63,846 nucleotides of DNA, from NCBI GenBank assembly GCA_937961455.1, contig CALGNN010000018.1, forward strand, positions 1 to 63,846. The letters run 5' to 3'. Source of the DNA: an uncultured Saprospiraceae bacterium (GTDB lineage: Bacteria; Bacteroidota; Bacteroidia; Chitinophagales; Saprospiraceae). Shown in pieces: positions 44,290 through 56,478 of the stretch. Under the pieces are notes generated by a model. It was not told the origin of the DNA and did no database searches. It was given only the letters and a program-made list of their open reading frames with translations. How positions within the stretch are numbered: the first letter of the stretch is position 1; each line of letters opens with the position of its first letter. A program made the position numbers and the translations under genes.

Positions 44290-44742
44290 ATGGCAAAAGA
44301 AGTAGAAGGTTTTATTAAACTACAAGTTAGAGGTGGAGCAGCAAATCCTGCACCTCCAGTGGGTCCTGCACTTGGTGCAAAAGGAGTTAATATCATGGAA
44401 TTTTGCAAAAGATTCAATGCAAAAACTCAAGAATCACCTGGGAAATTGATTCCAGTAGTCATCACTGTGTATAAGGATAAATCATTTGATTTTATCACAA
44501 AAACACCACCTGCAGCAACGCAACTATTAGAAAAGGCTAAACTTAAAAAGGGTTCATCCGTTCCTAATAGAGAAAAAGTAGGAAAAATTGGTTGGGATAA
44601 AATTCAGGAGATTGCTGAAGACAAAATGTCTGACTTAAATGCCTTCAAATTGCACTCTGCTATGAAAATGGTAGCTGGAACTGCAAGAAGCATGGGACTC
44701 GTAGTTCAAGGAGAAGCACCTTGGGCTGGAGAAGAAGAATAA
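44290..44742 (+). CDS. rplK: 50S ribosomal protein L11
   Basis: 150 aa. Signature [21 protein letters not shown] at the N-terminal domain (with the flexible proline-rich switch) and [17 protein letters not shown] in the rRNA-binding C-terminal domain. Forms the GTPase-associated centre with 23S rRNA. Slightly extended acidic C-terminus ([10 protein letters not shown]). Confidence 0.98.
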   Translation: MAKEVEGFIKLQVRGGAANPAPPVGPALGAKGVNIMEFCKRFNAKTQESPGKLIPVVITVYKDKSFDFITKTPPAATQLLEKAKLKKGSSVPNREKVGKIGWDKIQEIAEDKMSDLNAFKLHSAMKMVAGTARSMGLVVQGEAPWAGEEE

Positions 44743-44800
44743 AAATTCGAATTGTAAACTGAGGGAGCTTAAAAGCGCATGACCTCAAAAATTATATAGT

Positions 44801-45496
44801 ATGGCCAAACCTGGTAAAAAAAGAGCTGCTGCTAATGAAAAAGTAGACGTTGATAAATTATACGACATCAACGAAGCTCTTGCACTCATTAAAGATATTA
44901 ATACCTGCAAATTTGATGCATCTGTTGACTTACATGTCAGATTAGGAATCGATGTAAGAAAGGCGGATCAAGCACTTAGAGGAACAGTTAATCTTCCGCA
45001 TGGAACAGGTAAAACTAAAACCGTATTGGTTTTATGTACACCTGATAAAGAAGCTGAAGCTAAAGAAGCTGGAGCAGACCATGTTGGATTAGATGAATAT
45101 GTAAAGAAAATTCAAGGTGGATGGACTGACGTAGATGTTGTAATAGCAACACCAAATGTCATGGCTCAAGTGGGTAAAATTGGTAGAATCTTAGGACCAA
45201 GAGGATTGATGCCTAATCCTAAAACAGGAACAGTGACACAAGATGTAGCTACGGCAGTAGCTGATGTGAAAGGTGGAAAGATTTCAATCAGAGCGGATAA
45301 ATTTGGTATTATTCATGCGCCTATTGGTCGTGTTTCATTTGATGCAGCTAAACTCTTTGAAAACGCAGATGAGTTATTAGACACAATCACTAAAATGAAA
45401 CCATCTTCAGCGAAAGGAACCTATTATAAATCTGTGGCTGTTGCTTCGACAATGAGTCCAGGTGTAAAAATTGACCCAAAGTCATTTATTAAATAA
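44801..45496 (+). CDS. rplA: 50S ribosomal protein L1
   Basis: 231 aa. Conserved L1 motifs: [78 protein letters not shown]. Builds the L1 stalk and represses its own operon in many bacteria (family knowledge). The 58-nt gap from rplK is the longest between the first ribosomal genes and contains a GAGG / CCTC pairing (about 44761-44786) that could be a feedback site; this is only suggestive. Confidence 0.98.
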   Translation: MAKPGKKRAAANEKVDVDKLYDINEALALIKDINTCKFDASVDLHVRLGIDVRKADQALRGTVNLPHGTGKTKTVLVLCTPDKEAEAKEAGADHVGLDEYVKKIQGGWTDVDVVIATPNVMAQVGKIGRILGPRGLMPNPKTGTVTQDVATAVADVKGGKISIRADKFGIIHAPIGRVSFDAAKLFENADELLDTITKMKPSSAKGTYYKSVAVASTMSPGVKIDPKSFIK

Positions 45497-45514
45497 GCCT
45501 AAACTCTAGTTAAG

Positions 45515-46123
45515 ATGACACGTACAGAAAAAACAAAAAATATAAAGAAGCTAAAGAAAGAATTCAAAAACAGCGATTTCTTTTATTTAGCTGATGCATC
45601 GACTTTAACGGTTGAGCAAGTGAATAAATTAAGAGGTATATGTTACGAGAAGGGTGTAAGCATGAAAGTGATTAAAAACACACTTGCTTTAAAAGCCTTG
45701 CAATCACTTCCAAATTCTGATGCTTATGCAGATTTATACGATGTGTTCAAGGGACCTACAGCAGTAATGTTTACCGATACTGCAAATGCACCTGCGAAAT
45801 TGATTAAAGAGTTTAGAAAAGATCATGAAAGACCTATTCTAAAAGCAGCATACATAGATTCAAGTGTTTATATCGGAGACGAGCAATTAGATGCACTTGC
45901 ACAACTTAAGTCAAAAGAAGAATTAGTTGGAGAGATTATTGGTTTGTTACAATCTCCAATCAAAAACGTTATCGGCTCATTACAGTCTGGAGGTTCTACC
46001 TTGGCAGGTCTTATTAAGACCCTACAAGAGAGAGATCCAAATGAGCAAATTTCAGCAAAAGCTGCACCGGTTGATGATGCACCGGAAGCCCCAGCTGAGA
46101 ATACTGCTTCTGAAGAGGAGTAG
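45515..46123 (+). CDS. rplJ: 50S ribosomal protein L10
   Basis: 202 aa. N-terminal rRNA-binding domain (KNSDFFYLADASTLTVEQVNKLR, MKVIKNTLALKAL, FKGPTAVMF) and C-terminal helix that holds L7/L12 dimers. Longer than the E. coli protein by an Ala/Pro/Glu-rich acidic tail (APVDDAPEAPAENTASEEE). Only 18 nt separate it from rplA, so no long L10 leader is present. Confidence 0.97.
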   Translation: MTRTEKTKNIKKLKKEFKNSDFFYLADASTLTVEQVNKLRGICYEKGVSMKVIKNTLALKALQSLPNSDAYADLYDVFKGPTAVMFTDTANAPAKLIKEFRKDHERPILKAAYIDSSVYIGDEQLDALAQLKSKEELVGEIIGLLQSPIKNVIGSLQSGGSTLAGLIKTLQERDPNEQISAKAAPVDDAPEAPAENTASEEE

Positions 46124-46198
46124 TCGTTATATAAAAGCTTCCAAGTTTATATACGCATAAATATTTTATGTTATTTAAAAATTTGAAAAAACAAGAAA

Positions 46199-46576
46199 AT
46201 GGCAGATTTAAAAGATTTTGCAGAACAATTAGTTAACCTTTCAGTAAAGGAAGTAAGTGAATTAGCTGACATCCTTAAAGAGGAGTACGGTATCGAACCT
46301 GCAGCAGCAGCAGTAGCAGTAGCAGCTGGCCCAGCTGGTGGTGGAGACGGTGCAGCAGCTGAAAAAACTGAGTTTGATATTATGTTGAATTCAGCAGGTG
46401 CAGCTAAACTAAAAGTTGTAAAAGAAGTAAAAACATTATTGGGTGTAGGCCTTAAAGAAGCTAAGGATTTAGTTGATAGTGCTCCAGCAGCAATCAAGCA
46501 AGGAGTTGCTAAAGATGAAGCTGAATCTATCAAAGCAGCTCTTGAAGCTGTTGGTGCTGAAGTTGAACTTAAGTAA
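46199..46576 (+). CDS. rplL: 50S ribosomal protein L7/L12
   Basis: 125 aa. N-terminal dimerisation domain ([22 protein letters not shown]), Ala/Gly-rich hinge ([17 protein letters not shown]) and C-terminal factor-binding domain ([33 protein letters not shown]). Recruits translational GTPases. Follows rplJ after 75 nt. Confidence 0.98.
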   Translation: MADLKDFAEQLVNLSVKEVSELADILKEEYGIEPAAAAVAVAAGPAGGGDGAAAEKTEFDIMLNSAGAAKLKVVKEVKTLLGVGLKEAKDLVDSAPAAIKQGVAKDEAESIKAALEAVGAEVELK

Positions 46577-46635
46577 TAAATTTAAGATCGACAGCAGCTT
46601 CTGAACTTACAGACCTACATACACTAAAAAATAAA

Positions 46636-46663
46636 GGCTTAATCGGTGAAGACCGATTAGGCC
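46636..46663 (+). promoter_or_regulatory. strong hairpin between rplL and rpoB
   Basis: GGCTTAATCGGT (46636-46647) pairs with ACCGATTAGGCC (46652-46663), 12 bp with one wobble, GAAG loop. No T-run follows, so it is more likely an attenuator or RNase III processing site, in the same position as the known rplL-rpoB processing region of E. coli (functional parallel is inference). Confidence 0.6.
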
Positions 46664-46716
46664 TCTAAGTGTTTTGAAAAGGACCTTTATTTAACCTTTT
46701 TTAAAAAAGATTGTCA

Positions 46717-49700
46717 ATGGCAGCTTCCGGCAAAAAAGCTAACGGGATTGCAAAGCGAATCAATTTCAGGAAAATTGATTTGCCAGCACAATACAGAGAT
46801 CTCCTGGAAATCCAGGTTAAATCATTTAAAGAATTTTTCCAACTAGAAACCACTCCTGAAAATAGAGGGCATGAAGGCCTCTTTAGAGTATTTCAGGAAA
46901 ATTTTCCAATTACTGATGCGAGGAATATCTTCGTTCTTGAGTTTTTGGACTATTTCGTGGATCCTCCTAGATACAGTCTGGAAGAATGTATGCAAAGAGG
47001 ACTTACCTATAGTGTTCCACTAAAGGCTAAGCTGCGTCTTTCTTGTAATGATGAAGAGCACGTTGATTTTCAAACAATAGTTCAGGATGTATTCTTAGGA
47101 AACATTCCGTACATGACTCCTAAAGGAACCTTTGTAATCAATGGTGCTGAAAGAGTTATTGTATCTCAACTGCATAGATCTCCAGGTGTATTCTTTAGTC
47201 AAAGTTTTCACCCTAATGGTACTAAGATTTATTCTGCAAGAGTCATCCCATTTAAAGGTGCTTGGATGGAATTTGCAACCGATATTAATACAGTGATGTA
47301 TGCATATATCGATAGAAAGAAAAAATTCCCGGTTACTACTTTACTCCGTGCAATCGGATTTGATTCTGATAAATCCATTTTGAATATTTTTGGATTAGCG
47401 GAAGAAATTGCAGCAACACCAGCAAAACTGAAAAAGTGTATTGGTAGAAAACTTGCAGCAAGAGTCCTGAGAAAATGGACTGAGGATTTTGTTGATGAAG
47501 ATACTGGGGAGGTTGTAACCATTGAAAGGAACGAGATCATTCTTGAGAGAGATGTCGTCCTTGATGAGGAGAATATTAAATTGATAGAAGAAGCGGAAGC
47601 AGAAATCGTAATCCTACAAAAGCAGGATATTGATCAAGATTATTCTATCATCTACAATACACTTCAGAAGGATCCATCAAGTTCTGAGATAGAAGCAGTT
47701 CAGCATATCTACAGACAATTAAGAGGTACAGATCCACCAGATGAAGAGACAGCAAGAGGAATTATTGAAAAATTATTTTTCTCAGATAAGAGATACAATC
47801 TTGGTGAAGTAGGAAGGTATAAAATCAATAGAAAGCTAGAGCTAGAAATTGAAAGAGATACTTTGGTTTTAACCAAAGAAGATATTATTGAAATCGTTAA
47901 GTACTTGGTTGCTTTGATAAATCAAAAAGCTGAGCTTGATGATATTGATCACTTAAGCAACAGAAGAGTAAGAACTGTAGGTGAGCAATTATATGCGCAG
48001 TTTGGTGTTGGTCTTGCACGTATGGCAAGAACCATCAGAGAGCGTATGAACGTTCGTGATAATGAGGTCTTTACTCCTGTGGATTTGATCAATGCAAGAA
48101 TTCTATCATCCGTAATTAATTCTTTTTTCGGAACGAGTCAATTGTCACAATTCTTAGATCAAACGAATCCATTATCAGAGATTACTCACAAAAGAAGAAT
48201 TTCTGCTTTAGGACCTGGAGGATTGTCAAGAGAGCGTGCAGGATTTGAGGTAAGAGATGTGCACTATTCTCACTATGGTAGACTCTGCACAATTGAAACT
48301 CCTGAGGGACCTAATATTGGATTGATATCAACACTCTGTGTTCACGCCAAGGTAAATAAGATGGGCTTCCTTGAAACACCTTATAGAGAGGTAGTAAAAG
48401 GGAAAGTTGATGTAAAATCTGAAGCTGCTTATCTATCTGCAGAAGGAGAGGATTTTAAAACCATCGCACAGGCGAACAGTCCAATTGATTCAAAAGGTGC
48501 TTTCTTAACAGATCGTATTAAATGTAGAAATCACGGTGACTTCCCTGTACTTGCTGCGGATGAAGTAGATTATATGGATGTGGCTCCAAATCAAATTGTG
48601 GGAGTGTCAGCATCCTTGATTCCATTCTTAGAGAATGATGATGCAAATAGAGCCTTGATGGGATCTAACATGCAACGTCAGGCAGTGCCTTTAATTAAGC
48701 CTTCATCTCCAATTGTTGGAACCGGCTTGGAAGAGAAAGTTGCCATTGATTCTCGAATGTTGATCAATGCAGAAGGAGAAGGTGAAGTAATTTATGTAGA
48801 TGCGAATGAAGTCATTATCAAATATGATAGAACTAAAAATCAAAATTTGGTATCTTTTGAAGATAATGTCAAATCATATAAACTGACCAAATTTAGAAGA
48901 ACCAATCAAGGTACTTGTATCAACCTTAAGCCGATTGTGAAGAAGGGCGATAGAGTACATGAAGGGATGATTCTATGTGATGGTTATGCAACAGAAAAAG
49001 GCGAATTGGCATTAGGTCAAAACTTAAAGGTTGCATTCATGCCTTGGAAAGGATACAACTTTGAGGATGCGATTGTTTTATCAGAGCGTGTCGTAAGAGA
49101 AGATATTTTTACATCTATCCATATTGAGCATTTCGAATTAGATGTAAGAGATACAAAGCTTGGTGAAGAAGAATTGACCAATGATATTCCAAATGTAAGT
49201 GAAGATGCAACGAAAGACTTAGATGAAAATGGAATCATAAGAGTAGGAGCTTGGGTGAAAGAAGGAGATATCATTATTGGTAAGATTACACCAAAGGGAG
49301 AATCTGATCCTACGCCTGAGGAAAAACTTTTACGTGCCATTTTTGGAGACAAGGCTGGAGATGTAAAAGATGCTTCTATGAAAGCTCCTCCATCCATGAA
49401 AGGAGTGATCTTAAATAAGCAATTATTCTCTAGAGCAAAGAAAGATAAATTCCAGAAGGAGCAAGAAAAGAAATTGCTTTCTAACTTGGAAGATAAGCAT
49501 GCGATTGCAATCAATGAGTTGCAGACGATATTAACAGATAAGTTGATGGTATTGCTTAAAGGAAAAGTTTCAAATGGAGTTAGATCTATCTACAATGAAG
49601 AGATGATTCCTAAAGGAACAAAATTCAGTCCTAAGGTATTGAAGAAGGTTGATTTTACTTCAGTAGATTATACAGGTTGGACAAGAAGTGATGACGCGAA

Positions 49701-50538
49701 TACGCTTATCGGACAACTCTTGCACAACTATTCTATTAAAGTAAATGAAGAGGTAGGAAGATTTAAAAGAGAAAGTTTCAATATCAGTATTGGAGATGAG
49801 TTGCCAGCAGGTGTACTTAAACTAGCAAAAGTTTATCTAGCTAAGAAGCGTAAGCTGAAGGTAGGAGATAAGTTGGCAGGAAGACACGGTAACAAGGGAA
49901 TTGTATCTAGAATCGTAAGAATGGAAGATATGCCATTTTTAGAAGATGGAACTCCAGTTGATATCGTATTGAATCCACTAGGTGTACCTTCAAGGATGAA
50001 CTTAGGTCAGATCTTTGAAACTGTATTAGGATGGGCTGGAGAAAAAATGGGAGAGAAATACGCCACTCCGATTTTTGATGGTGCTTCCTTACAGGAAATC
50101 GACGATTACGTACAAAAAGCAGAACTTCCTTCATTAGGTCAAACGTACTTATTTGATGGAGGTACTGGAGATAAATTCCACCAGCAAGCAACGGTTGGTG
50201 TGATCTACATGTTGAAACTATCTCACATGGTAGACGATAAGATGCACGCAAGGTCTATTGGTCCTTACTCATTAATTACGCAACAACCACTTGGTGGTAA
50301 GGCTCAGTTTGGAGGGCAGCGTTTTGGTGAGATGGAGGTTTGGGCACTTGAGGCATTTGGAGCTTCAGCTATACTTCAAGAATTGCTGACCATCAAGTCA
50401 GATGATATCTTAGGTAGAGCAAAAGCTTACGAAGCTATTGTAAAAGGAGATAATCTTCCACAACCAAATATTCCTGAATCATTCAATGTATTGATTCACG
50501 AATTAAGAGGATTAGCCCTCGATGTAAAGTTTGATTAA
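46717..50538 (+). CDS. rpoB: DNA-directed RNA polymerase beta subunit
   Basis: 1273 aa from the ATG at 46717 (an in-frame TTG at 46711 would add two residues). Complete: N-terminal protrusion and lobes, rifampicin pocket [19 protein letters not shown] with [13 protein letters not shown], link region [16 protein letters not shown], active-site and clamp regions [12 protein letters not shown] and [20 protein letters not shown]. The main rifampicin contact residues match the sensitive E. coli type, except that Thr replaces the Pro in CPIETPEGP. Polymerase core subunit, translationally linked to rpoC (25 nt gap). Confidence 0.99.
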   Translation: MAASGKKANGIAKRINFRKIDLPAQYRDLLEIQVKSFKEFFQLETTPENRGHEGLFRVFQENFPITDARNIFVLEFLDYFVDPPRYSLEECMQRGLTYSVPLKAKLRLSCNDEEHVDFQTIVQDVFLGNIPYMTPKGTFVINGAERVIVSQLHRSPGVFFSQSFHPNGTKIYSARVIPFKGAWMEFATDINTVMYAYIDRKKKFPVTTLLRAIGFDSDKSILNIFGLAEEIAATPAKLKKCIGRKLAARVLRKWTEDFVDEDTGEVVTIERNEIILERDVVLDEENIKLIEEAEAEIVILQKQDIDQDYSIIYNTLQKDPSSSEIEAVQHIYRQLRGTDPPDEETARGIIEKLFFSDKRYNLGEVGRYKINRKLELEIERDTLVLTKEDIIEIVKYLVALINQKAELDDIDHLSNRRVRTVGEQLYAQFGVGLARMARTIRERMNVRDNEVFTPVDLINARILSSVINSFFGTSQLSQFLDQTNPLSEITHKRRISALGPGGLSRERAGFEVRDVHYSHYGRLCTIETPEGPNIGLISTLCVHAKVNKMGFLETPYREVVKGKVDVKSEAAYLSAEGEDFKTIAQANSPIDSKGAFLTDRIKCRNHGDFPVLAADEVDYMDVAPNQIVGVSASLIPFLENDDANRALMGSNMQRQAVPLIKPSSPIVGTGLEEKVAIDSRMLINAEGEGEVIYVDANEVIIKYDRTKNQNLVSFEDNVKSYKLTKFRRTNQGTCINLKPIVKKGDRVHEGMILCDGYATEKGELALGQNLKVAFMPWKGYNFEDAIVLSERVVREDIFTSIHIEHFELDVRDTKLGEEELTNDIPNVSEDATKDLDENGIIRVGAWVKEGDIIIGKITPKGESDPTPEEKLLRAIFGDKAGDVKDASMKAPPSMKGVILNKQLFSRAKKDKFQKEQEKKLLSNLEDKHAIAINELQTILTDKLMVLLKGKVSNGVRSIYNEEMIPKGTKFSPKVLKKVDFTSVDYTGWTRSDDANTLIGQLLHNYSIKVNEEVGRFKRESFNISIGDELPAGVLKLAKVYLAKKRKLKVGDKLAGRHGNKGIVSRIVRMEDMPFLEDGTPVDIVLNPLGVPSRMNLGQIFETVLGWAGEKMGEKYATPIFDGASLQEIDDYVQKAELPSLGQTYLFDGGTGDKFHQQATVGVIYMLKLSHMVDDKMHARSIGPYSLITQQPLGGKAQFGGQRFGEMEVWALEAFGASAILQELLTIKSDDILGRAKAYEAIVKGDNLPQPNIPESFNVLIHELRGLALDVKFD

Positions 50539-50563
50539 TTTATAAAACACTATAAATTACAGT

Positions 50564-53500
50564 ATGTTGAAAAATGTAAATCTTAACAGCCGTTCTAGTA
50601 ATTTTCAAAGTATCACCATCAGTCTATGTTCGCCTGATGATATTTTGGAAAGATCATTTGGTGAGGTTTTAAAACCGGAAACCATTAACTATCGTTCTTA
50701 CAAACCTGAGCGTGATGGATTATTCTGTGAAAGAATATTCGGACCCATAAAGGATTATGAATGCTACTGCGGAAAGTATAAAAGAATTAGATATAAAGGT
50801 ATTGTTTGTGATCGATGTGGAGTTGAAGTTACTGAGAAGAAAGTAAGAAGAGAGCGTATGGGACACATCAAATTAGTTGTGCCTGTAGTTCACATATGGT
50901 TCTTTAAATCACTACCTAATAAAATTGGATACCTACTTGGATTATCATCTAAGAAATTAGAATCCATAATTTATTATGAAAGATACGTAGTCATCCAGCC
51001 AGGAGCGAAAGAAGGTGAAATCGAAAAAATGGCCTTGATTACGGAAGAAGAGTATTTTGAAGTACTTGATACACTTCCAAAGGAAAATCAACTTCTAGAA
51101 GACTCGGACCCACAAAAATTTGTGGCGAAGATGGGAGCCGAAGCTGTGAAAAATCTTCTTGAGCGAATTCAATTAGATGAGCTTTCAGCAGCACTGCGTT
51201 TGCAAGCTAATACGGAAACATCTCAACAAAGAAAGTCTGAGGCCCTTAAGAGATTAAGAGTTGTAGAATCTTTTAGAGATGGACAAACAAGAGTTGACAA
51301 CAAGCCTGAGTGGGTTGTGATTCAATACCTGCCAGTTATACCACCAGAATTGAGACCATTGGTTCCACTTGATGGAGGTAGATTTGCTAGTTCTGATCTA
51401 AATGATTTATATAGACGTGTGATTATTAGAAATAATCGTCTGAAGCGTTTGTTGGAGATCAAAGCACCGGAGGTAATCTTAAGAAATGAGAAGAGAATGC
51501 TTCAAGAAGCAGTCGATTCATTATTTGATAATTCAAGAAAATCTAACGCAGTAAAAGCTGAGGGTGGAAGAGCCTTGAAGTCTTTAAGTGATATTCTTAA
51601 AGGTAAGCAAGGACGTTTCCGTCAGAATCTTCTTGGAAAAAGGGTTGATTATTCTGGCCGTTCTGTTATCGTAGTTGGTCCTACACTTAAGTTACATGAG
51701 TGTGGTTTACCGAAAGCAATGGCATCAGAGTTGTTCAAACCATTCGTCATTAGAAAGCTGATCGAAAGAGGAATTGTGAAGACGGTGAAGTCAGCTAAAA
51801 AATTAGTCGATAGAAAAGACCCAGTAATTTGGGAAATATTAGAGAATATATTGAAGGGACACCCCATCATGTTAAACAGGGCCCCTACACTTCACAGACT
51901 ATCCATCCAATCATTCCAACCAAAGTTGGTTGAAGGAAAAGCGATCCAATTACACCCACTAGTTTGTGGTGCGTTTAATGCGGATTTTGATGGTGATCAG
52001 ATGGCTGTGCACGTGCCTTTAAGTCAAGCGGCAATTATTGAAGCACAGCTTCTCATGTTGTCAGCACATAATATGTTGAACCCTCAAGATGGTTCTCCTA
52101 TTACACTTCCTTCCCAGGATATGGTATTAGGATTATATTATTTGACAAAAGAGCGTGTAAGTGAAGATGATAAGAAACCACGTAATTACTATTCTTCCGA
52201 GGAAGTAATGATTGCTTATAATGAAGGTAAAATTGCACTTCATGATAAAGTAAGTATCAAAGCTAAAGTAGAGAAAGAAGATGGTTCTTTGGAGCTTGAG
52301 CGAATTGTAACTACAGTAGGTAGAGTGCTTTTCAATGAAGCAGTCCCTGAGGATTTACCATTTGTGAATACCCTTCTTACAAAGAAGAATTTGAAGAAAG
52401 TAATTTCTGGAATCTTAGAAAGAACCAACTTTACCGTTACTGCGAAGTTGCTTGATGAGATCAAAGAAATGGGATTCTTCTGGTCTTTCAGAGGAGGTCT
52501 ATCATTTAACCTTGGAGATTTAATTACGCCAACCATCAAAGCTAATACATTAGTAGAAGCTCAGAATGAGGTGGATGAAGTTTGGGACAACTATCAAATG
52601 GGATTGATTACAGATCGTGAGAGATATAATCAAATCATTGATAGATGGACCTTTGCAGATAATAGGATTACAGATAATTTGATGAAAGAATTAGCTGAGC
52701 ATAAGGGTGGATTTAACTCTGTGTATATGATGCTTGATTCTGGGGCAAGGGGATCAAAATCTCAAATTAAGCAGCTAGCTGGATTGAGGGGATTGATGGC
52801 CAAACCGAGAAAATCTGGAGATACAGGTGGAGCGATTATTGAAAATCCAATCCTTTCTAATTTCCTTGATGGATTATCCGTACTAGAATATTTTATATCT
52901 ACTCACGGTGCGCGTAAAGGTCTTGCCGATACTGCCCTTAAGACGGCAGATGCAGGTTACCTTACAAGAAGACTTGTTGATGTAGCACAGGATGTTGTTA
53001 TTATAGAAGAAGATTGTGAGACGCTAAGAGGAATCGATACCTACGCATTAAAAGAAAATGAGAAAGTCATTGAAACTTTAGCTGCTAGAATCGAAGGACG
53101 ATATACACTAGAATCCATTATTGATCCTACAACGGAAGAGGTAATATTAGAGCCAGCTGAATACATCGATGAAAGAACAGCGAAGAAGATCGAAGAGCTT
53201 GGTGTAGAAATGGTAACCATAAGATCTGTTTTAACTTGTGAAGTTCAGAGAGGTGTTTGTGCAAAATGTTACGGGAAGAATCTCGCTACAGGCCGTTTAG
53301 CTGAAAGAGGAGATGCAGTAGGAATCATTGCAGCGCAATCAATCGGTGAGCCAGGTACACAGTTGACACTGAGAACATTCCACGTTGGGGGTATTGCATC
53401 AGTATCAAAGACAGAGTCTGAATTGGTTTCTAAATTGGATGGAATTCTTGAGTTTGATAATATTAAGACTACCAAGTTTAAGGATGAAAACGGAAACACA

Positions 53501-54847
53501 ACCAATATTGTACTTTCAAGATCTGGTGAGATTAGAGTAAATGATCCAGAGACAGGAAGACAATTGGTTTCACATCACATTCCTTATGGTGCGACGCTTA
53601 ATGTTAAAGACATGGGTAAACTTAAGAAAGGAGACAGTATTTGCGAGTGGGATCCATTTAATAATGTGATCGTAACGGAGCATGCTGGTCTTGTTCAGTA
53701 CGAGTCTATTGAAGAAGGTGTTACTTATCGTTCTGAAAGAGATGATCAGACGGGTCACGTTGAGAAAGTTATTGTTGAATCAAAGAACAAGAAGAAGATT
53801 CCTTCAGTAAAAATTGTCAACGGAAAAGGTACTGAGCTAGCAGAATACAATCTTCCAGTGGGAGCTTATATCTCTGTTGAAGATGGAGCAGAAGTGAAGA
53901 CAGGAGAGAAAATTGTGAAGATTCCTAGAACCCTAGGTAAGATTCAGGATATCACTGGTGGTCTTCCGCGTGTAACCGAATTATTCGAAGCAAGAAATCC
54001 ATCTAATCCAGCTGTAACTTCTAAGATCGACGGTATTGTAGATTTTGGAAAAATCAAAAGAGGAAATAGAGAAGTATTTGTTGAAGATGAGAAGTCTGGA
54101 CAGAAGACTAAATATCTTATTGGATTATCTAAGCATATCTTAGTACAGAAAGGTGACTTCGTGAGAGCAGGGACTCAGTTATCTGATGGAGCAACTGCTC
54201 CTATTGATATCTTGAATATTAAAGGACCTTTCTCAGTGCAGTATTACTTGGTAAATGGTGTGCAAGAAGTATATCGTTCGCAGGGTATCAACATTAATGA
54301 TAAGCACATCGAGGTGATTGTTAGACAGATGATGAGAAGGGTGCAAATTGTTGATCCAGGAGATACAGAATTCTTAGAAGGCGAAGCAGTAGCAAAATAC
54401 AACTTCTTTAAAGCGAATGATTGGATCTACGATAAGAAGTTTGTAGAGGATGCTGGAGATAGCACAGTTTACAAAGCTGGTCAATTGATTTCATTGAGAC
54501 AATTGAGAGAAGAAAATTCTCAATTGAAACGAAATGATATGAAAGAGATCGAAGCAAGAGATGCTGTTTCAGCTACATCTAATCCTTTGTTAGAAGGTAT
54601 TACTAAATCTTCCTTAGGAACAGAAAGCTGGATTTCAGCTGCATCATTCCAGGAAACTACAAAAGTGTTAAGTACTGCAGCTATTGGTGCAAGGATGGAT
54701 CACTTAAATGGATTGAAAGAGAATGTAATCGTAGGAAAGAGAATTCCTGCAGGTACAGGTATGAAGAAATATAGAGACTTAATCGTTACTCCAATAATTA
54801 AGGAGATTGAAGAAGAAGTTGAAGGAATGGAGGAAGTAGCGGAATAG
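50564..54847 (+). CDS. rpoC: DNA-directed RNA polymerase beta' subunit
   Basis: 1427 aa, complete. N-terminal zinc finger [20 protein letters not shown], switch and lid region [20 protein letters not shown], catalytic loop [14 protein letters not shown] with three Mg-binding Asp, bridge-helix region [21 protein letters not shown], second zinc site ([13 protein letters not shown]) and trigger-loop region [12 protein letters not shown]. The C-terminus is Glu-rich ([12 protein letters not shown]). Last gene of the operon; a strong terminator follows. Confidence 0.99.
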   Translation: MLKNVNLNSRSSNFQSITISLCSPDDILERSFGEVLKPETINYRSYKPERDGLFCERIFGPIKDYECYCGKYKRIRYKGIVCDRCGVEVTEKKVRRERMGHIKLVVPVVHIWFFKSLPNKIGYLLGLSSKKLESIIYYERYVVIQPGAKEGEIEKMALITEEEYFEVLDTLPKENQLLEDSDPQKFVAKMGAEAVKNLLERIQLDELSAALRLQANTETSQQRKSEALKRLRVVESFRDGQTRVDNKPEWVVIQYLPVIPPELRPLVPLDGGRFASSDLNDLYRRVIIRNNRLKRLLEIKAPEVILRNEKRMLQEAVDSLFDNSRKSNAVKAEGGRALKSLSDILKGKQGRFRQNLLGKRVDYSGRSVIVVGPTLKLHECGLPKAMASELFKPFVIRKLIERGIVKTVKSAKKLVDRKDPVIWEILENILKGHPIMLNRAPTLHRLSIQSFQPKLVEGKAIQLHPLVCGAFNADFDGDQMAVHVPLSQAAIIEAQLLMLSAHNMLNPQDGSPITLPSQDMVLGLYYLTKERVSEDDKKPRNYYSSEEVMIAYNEGKIALHDKVSIKAKVEKEDGSLELERIVTTVGRVLFNEAVPEDLPFVNTLLTKKNLKKVISGILERTNFTVTAKLLDEIKEMGFFWSFRGGLSFNLGDLITPTIKANTLVEAQNEVDEVWDNYQMGLITDRERYNQIIDRWTFADNRITDNLMKELAEHKGGFNSVYMMLDSGARGSKSQIKQLAGLRGLMAKPRKSGDTGGAIIENPILSNFLDGLSVLEYFISTHGARKGLADTALKTADAGYLTRRLVDVAQDVVIIEEDCETLRGIDTYALKENEKVIETLAARIEGRYTLESIIDPTTEEVILEPAEYIDERTAKKIEELGVEMVTIRSVLTCEVQRGVCAKCYGKNLATGRLAERGDAVGIIAAQSIGEPGTQLTLRTFHVGGIASVSKTESELVSKLDGILEFDNIKTTKFKDENGNTTNIVLSRSGEIRVNDPETGRQLVSHHIPYGATLNVKDMGKLKKGDSICEWDPFNNVIVTEHAGLVQYESIEEGVTYRSERDDQTGHVEKVIVESKNKKKIPSVKIVNGKGTELAEYNLPVGAYISVEDGAEVKTGEKIVKIPRTLGKIQDITGGLPRVTELFEARNPSNPAVTSKIDGIVDFGKIKRGNREVFVEDEKSGQKTKYLIGLSKHILVQKGDFVRAGTQLSDGATAPIDILNIKGPFSVQYYLVNGVQEVYRSQGININDKHIEVIVRQMMRRVQIVDPGDTEFLEGEAVAKYNFFKANDWIYDKKFVEDAGDSTVYKAGQLISLRQLREENSQLKRNDMKEIEARDAVSATSNPLLEGITKSSLGTESWISAASFQETTKVLSTAAIGARMDHLNGLKENVIVGKRIPAGTGMKKYRDLIVTPIIKEIEEEVEGMEEVAE

Positions 54848-54870
54848 GATTTATTTCAGAATAAAAAAAA

Positions 54871-54901
54871 GCCTTGATAGTTTTCTATCAAGGCTTTTTT
54901 A
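54871..54901 (+). terminator. rho-independent terminator of the rpoBC operon
   Basis: Perfect 10-bp stem GCCTTGATAG (54871-54880) with CTATCAAGGC (54885-54894), TTTT loop, upstream A-run and downstream T-run. Could act in both directions. Confidence 0.95.
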
Positions 54902-54936
54902 TTACAAGTAATTTTTCAAATTTAATGTTCTTGTCG

Positions 54937-54973
54937 CACTTTTGTCTTGATACAAAAGTGCCAAAAAATCAAG
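54937..54973. repeat. intergenic palindromic repeat of a type widespread in Bacteroidota
   Basis: CACTTTTGT (54937-54945) and ACAAAAGTG (54952-54960) form a perfect 9-bp inverted repeat around CTTGAT, followed by CCAAAAAATCAAGGC. The same core (cttttgtcttgatacaaaag, then aaaaaatcaaggc) recurs in intergenic regions of many Bacteroidota genomes (recollection, not searched). Confidence 0.65.
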
Positions 54974-55019
54974 GCTGTTTTATTTTCTTCACGCGCACCT
55001 TTTCATTCTGAGCTTGGCT

Positions 55020-55048
55020 TGTCATCCTGAGCCTGTCGAAGGATGGCT
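55020..55048. repeat. intergenic repeat with core CATCCTGAGCCTGTCGAAGG
   Basis: CATCCT (55023-55028) and AGGATG (55040-55045) form the ends of a short palindrome around GAGCCTGTCGA. This is a well-known dispersed intergenic element. A decayed tandem copy (CATTCTGAGCTTGG) lies just upstream, near 55004-55017. Confidence 0.75.
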
Positions 55049-55130
55049 ATTTACTTATAATTTAAATTTGAACCGAAGTGGAGAAATTATTAAGATTCGC
55101 TTGGGTAGGACCTTAGCTAGAATGCTGAAA

Positions 55131-56378
55131 TTATCGCCTCCTATTCTTTTTATTCTTATTCCTGTTGGCAAAAAACTCTTGCTTCCTGCGTTGCTTTTCT
55201 TTATTCCATTCCTTCTTTTCTTTTTCGGTCATAGGCTTGTCTGTTTGAGGAAATGGATGATCCTCAACTACGATAAGTTTTTTATTTATCAACTTTTGTA
55301 TGTCCTTGACAAATTGATTCTCTTCTGGTTCACAAAGTGAAATGGCGATTCCTTTTTCTCCAGCTCTTCCTGAGCGACCGATTCTGTGAACATAGGTTTC
55401 TGGTAAATTGGGAATTTCATAATTGATGACATACTTCAATTTAGAAATATCGATTCCTCTTGCAGCTATATCAGTCGCAACAAGAATACGTAATTTCCCT
55501 TCCTTAAACATGGCCAAGGCTTTTTGTCTTTGATTCTGTGCCTTATCTCCATGAATAGCGAGGGCTCTAAATTTTTGTTTACTGAGGTCTCTACTTATCC
55601 TATCTGCACCTCTTTTAGTTCTTGCAAAAACAAGCACTTGCTTCATACCTTCAGTTTCTAAGATATGTATCAGAAGTTTTTTCTTTGATGTTCTATTGGT
55701 GTAATAGACATATTGTTTTACGGTCTCTGCAGCAGAAGATACAGGCGCTACTTCAATCTTTTGAGGATTATGCAGAATGGTCTTTGACAGTTTCTGGATG
55801 TTATTGGGCATCGTAGCTGAAAAGAACAAAGATTGTCGCTTGCTTGGAAGTAGTTTAATAATTTTCTTGATGTCATTGATGAATCCCATGTCTAGCATTC
55901 GATCGGCCTCATCAAGAACAAATATTTTTACGGTATTAATATTGATGTAACCTTGGTCGATTAAATCCAATAGTCTGCCGGGAGTAGCAACTAATATATG
56001 CACACCTTTTTGCAGTCTTGTAACTTGTTTTCCTTGTTTTACACCACCAAAAATTACGGTATGTTTTACCTTAGTATACTTGGCATATGAGCTAATATTC
56101 TCATCTATTTGAATGGCCAACTCTCTTGTTGGAGTGACAATAAGACTTCGAATTACAGGTTCTTTGTTTGACTCGCCTTCAATTCTATGAATCAGTTGTA
56201 TGATTGGAATGGCAAAAGCTGCAGTCTTACCCGTTCCAGTTTGCGCACAACCTAGAATGTCCTTTCGCTTTAATATTGGTGGGATGGCAGTTTCTTGGAT
56301 TTCAGTAGGTTCTTGATAATTTTTATCCTTCAATGCCTTTAAAATGGGTTTAATTAAACCCAGTTCTTCAAATCTCAT
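55131..56378 (-). CDS. DEAD-box ATP-dependent RNA helicase, RhlE-like
   Basis: 415 aa. Q motif (FEELGLIKPILKALKDKNYQEPTEIQ), motif I AQTGTGKTAAFAIP, Ia PTRELAIQI, II VLDEADRMLDMGF, III SATMP, IV region VLVFARTKRGADR, V ATDIAARGIDI and VI HRIGRSGRAGEKG are all intact. The C-terminal tail is short and basic (KNKKNRRR), likely for RNA binding. Probably acts in ribosome assembly or RNA turnover (family knowledge). Ends next to the intergenic repeats downstream of rpoC. Confidence 0.96.
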   Translation of the reverse strand: MRFEELGLIKPILKALKDKNYQEPTEIQETAIPPILKRKDILGCAQTGTGKTAAFAIPIIQLIHRIEGESNKEPVIRSLIVTPTRELAIQIDENISSYAKYTKVKHTVIFGGVKQGKQVTRLQKGVHILVATPGRLLDLIDQGYININTVKIFVLDEADRMLDMGFINDIKKIIKLLPSKRQSLFFSATMPNNIQKLSKTILHNPQKIEVAPVSSAAETVKQYVYYTNRTSKKKLLIHILETEGMKQVLVFARTKRGADRISRDLSKQKFRALAIHGDKAQNQRQKALAMFKEGKLRILVATDIAARGIDISKLKYVINYEIPNLPETYVHRIGRSGRAGEKGIAISLCEPEENQFVKDIQKLINKKLIVVEDHPFPQTDKPMTEKEKKEWNKEKQRRKQEFFANRNKNKKNRRR

Positions 56379-56478
56379 ATCTCTCTCTTTTTATTCGCCG
56401 CCAAAAAATCTACATGAGATTATTTAGAAGTTAATTGCAAGGGGCAAAGGTAAGAAGTTTTTTTACACTTATAAACGT

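Noticed and set aside
44743-44800. Definite L1-binding feedback site between rplK and rplA
   Set aside because: A GAGG/CCTC pairing exists, but the full L1 target structure could not be confirmed by eye.
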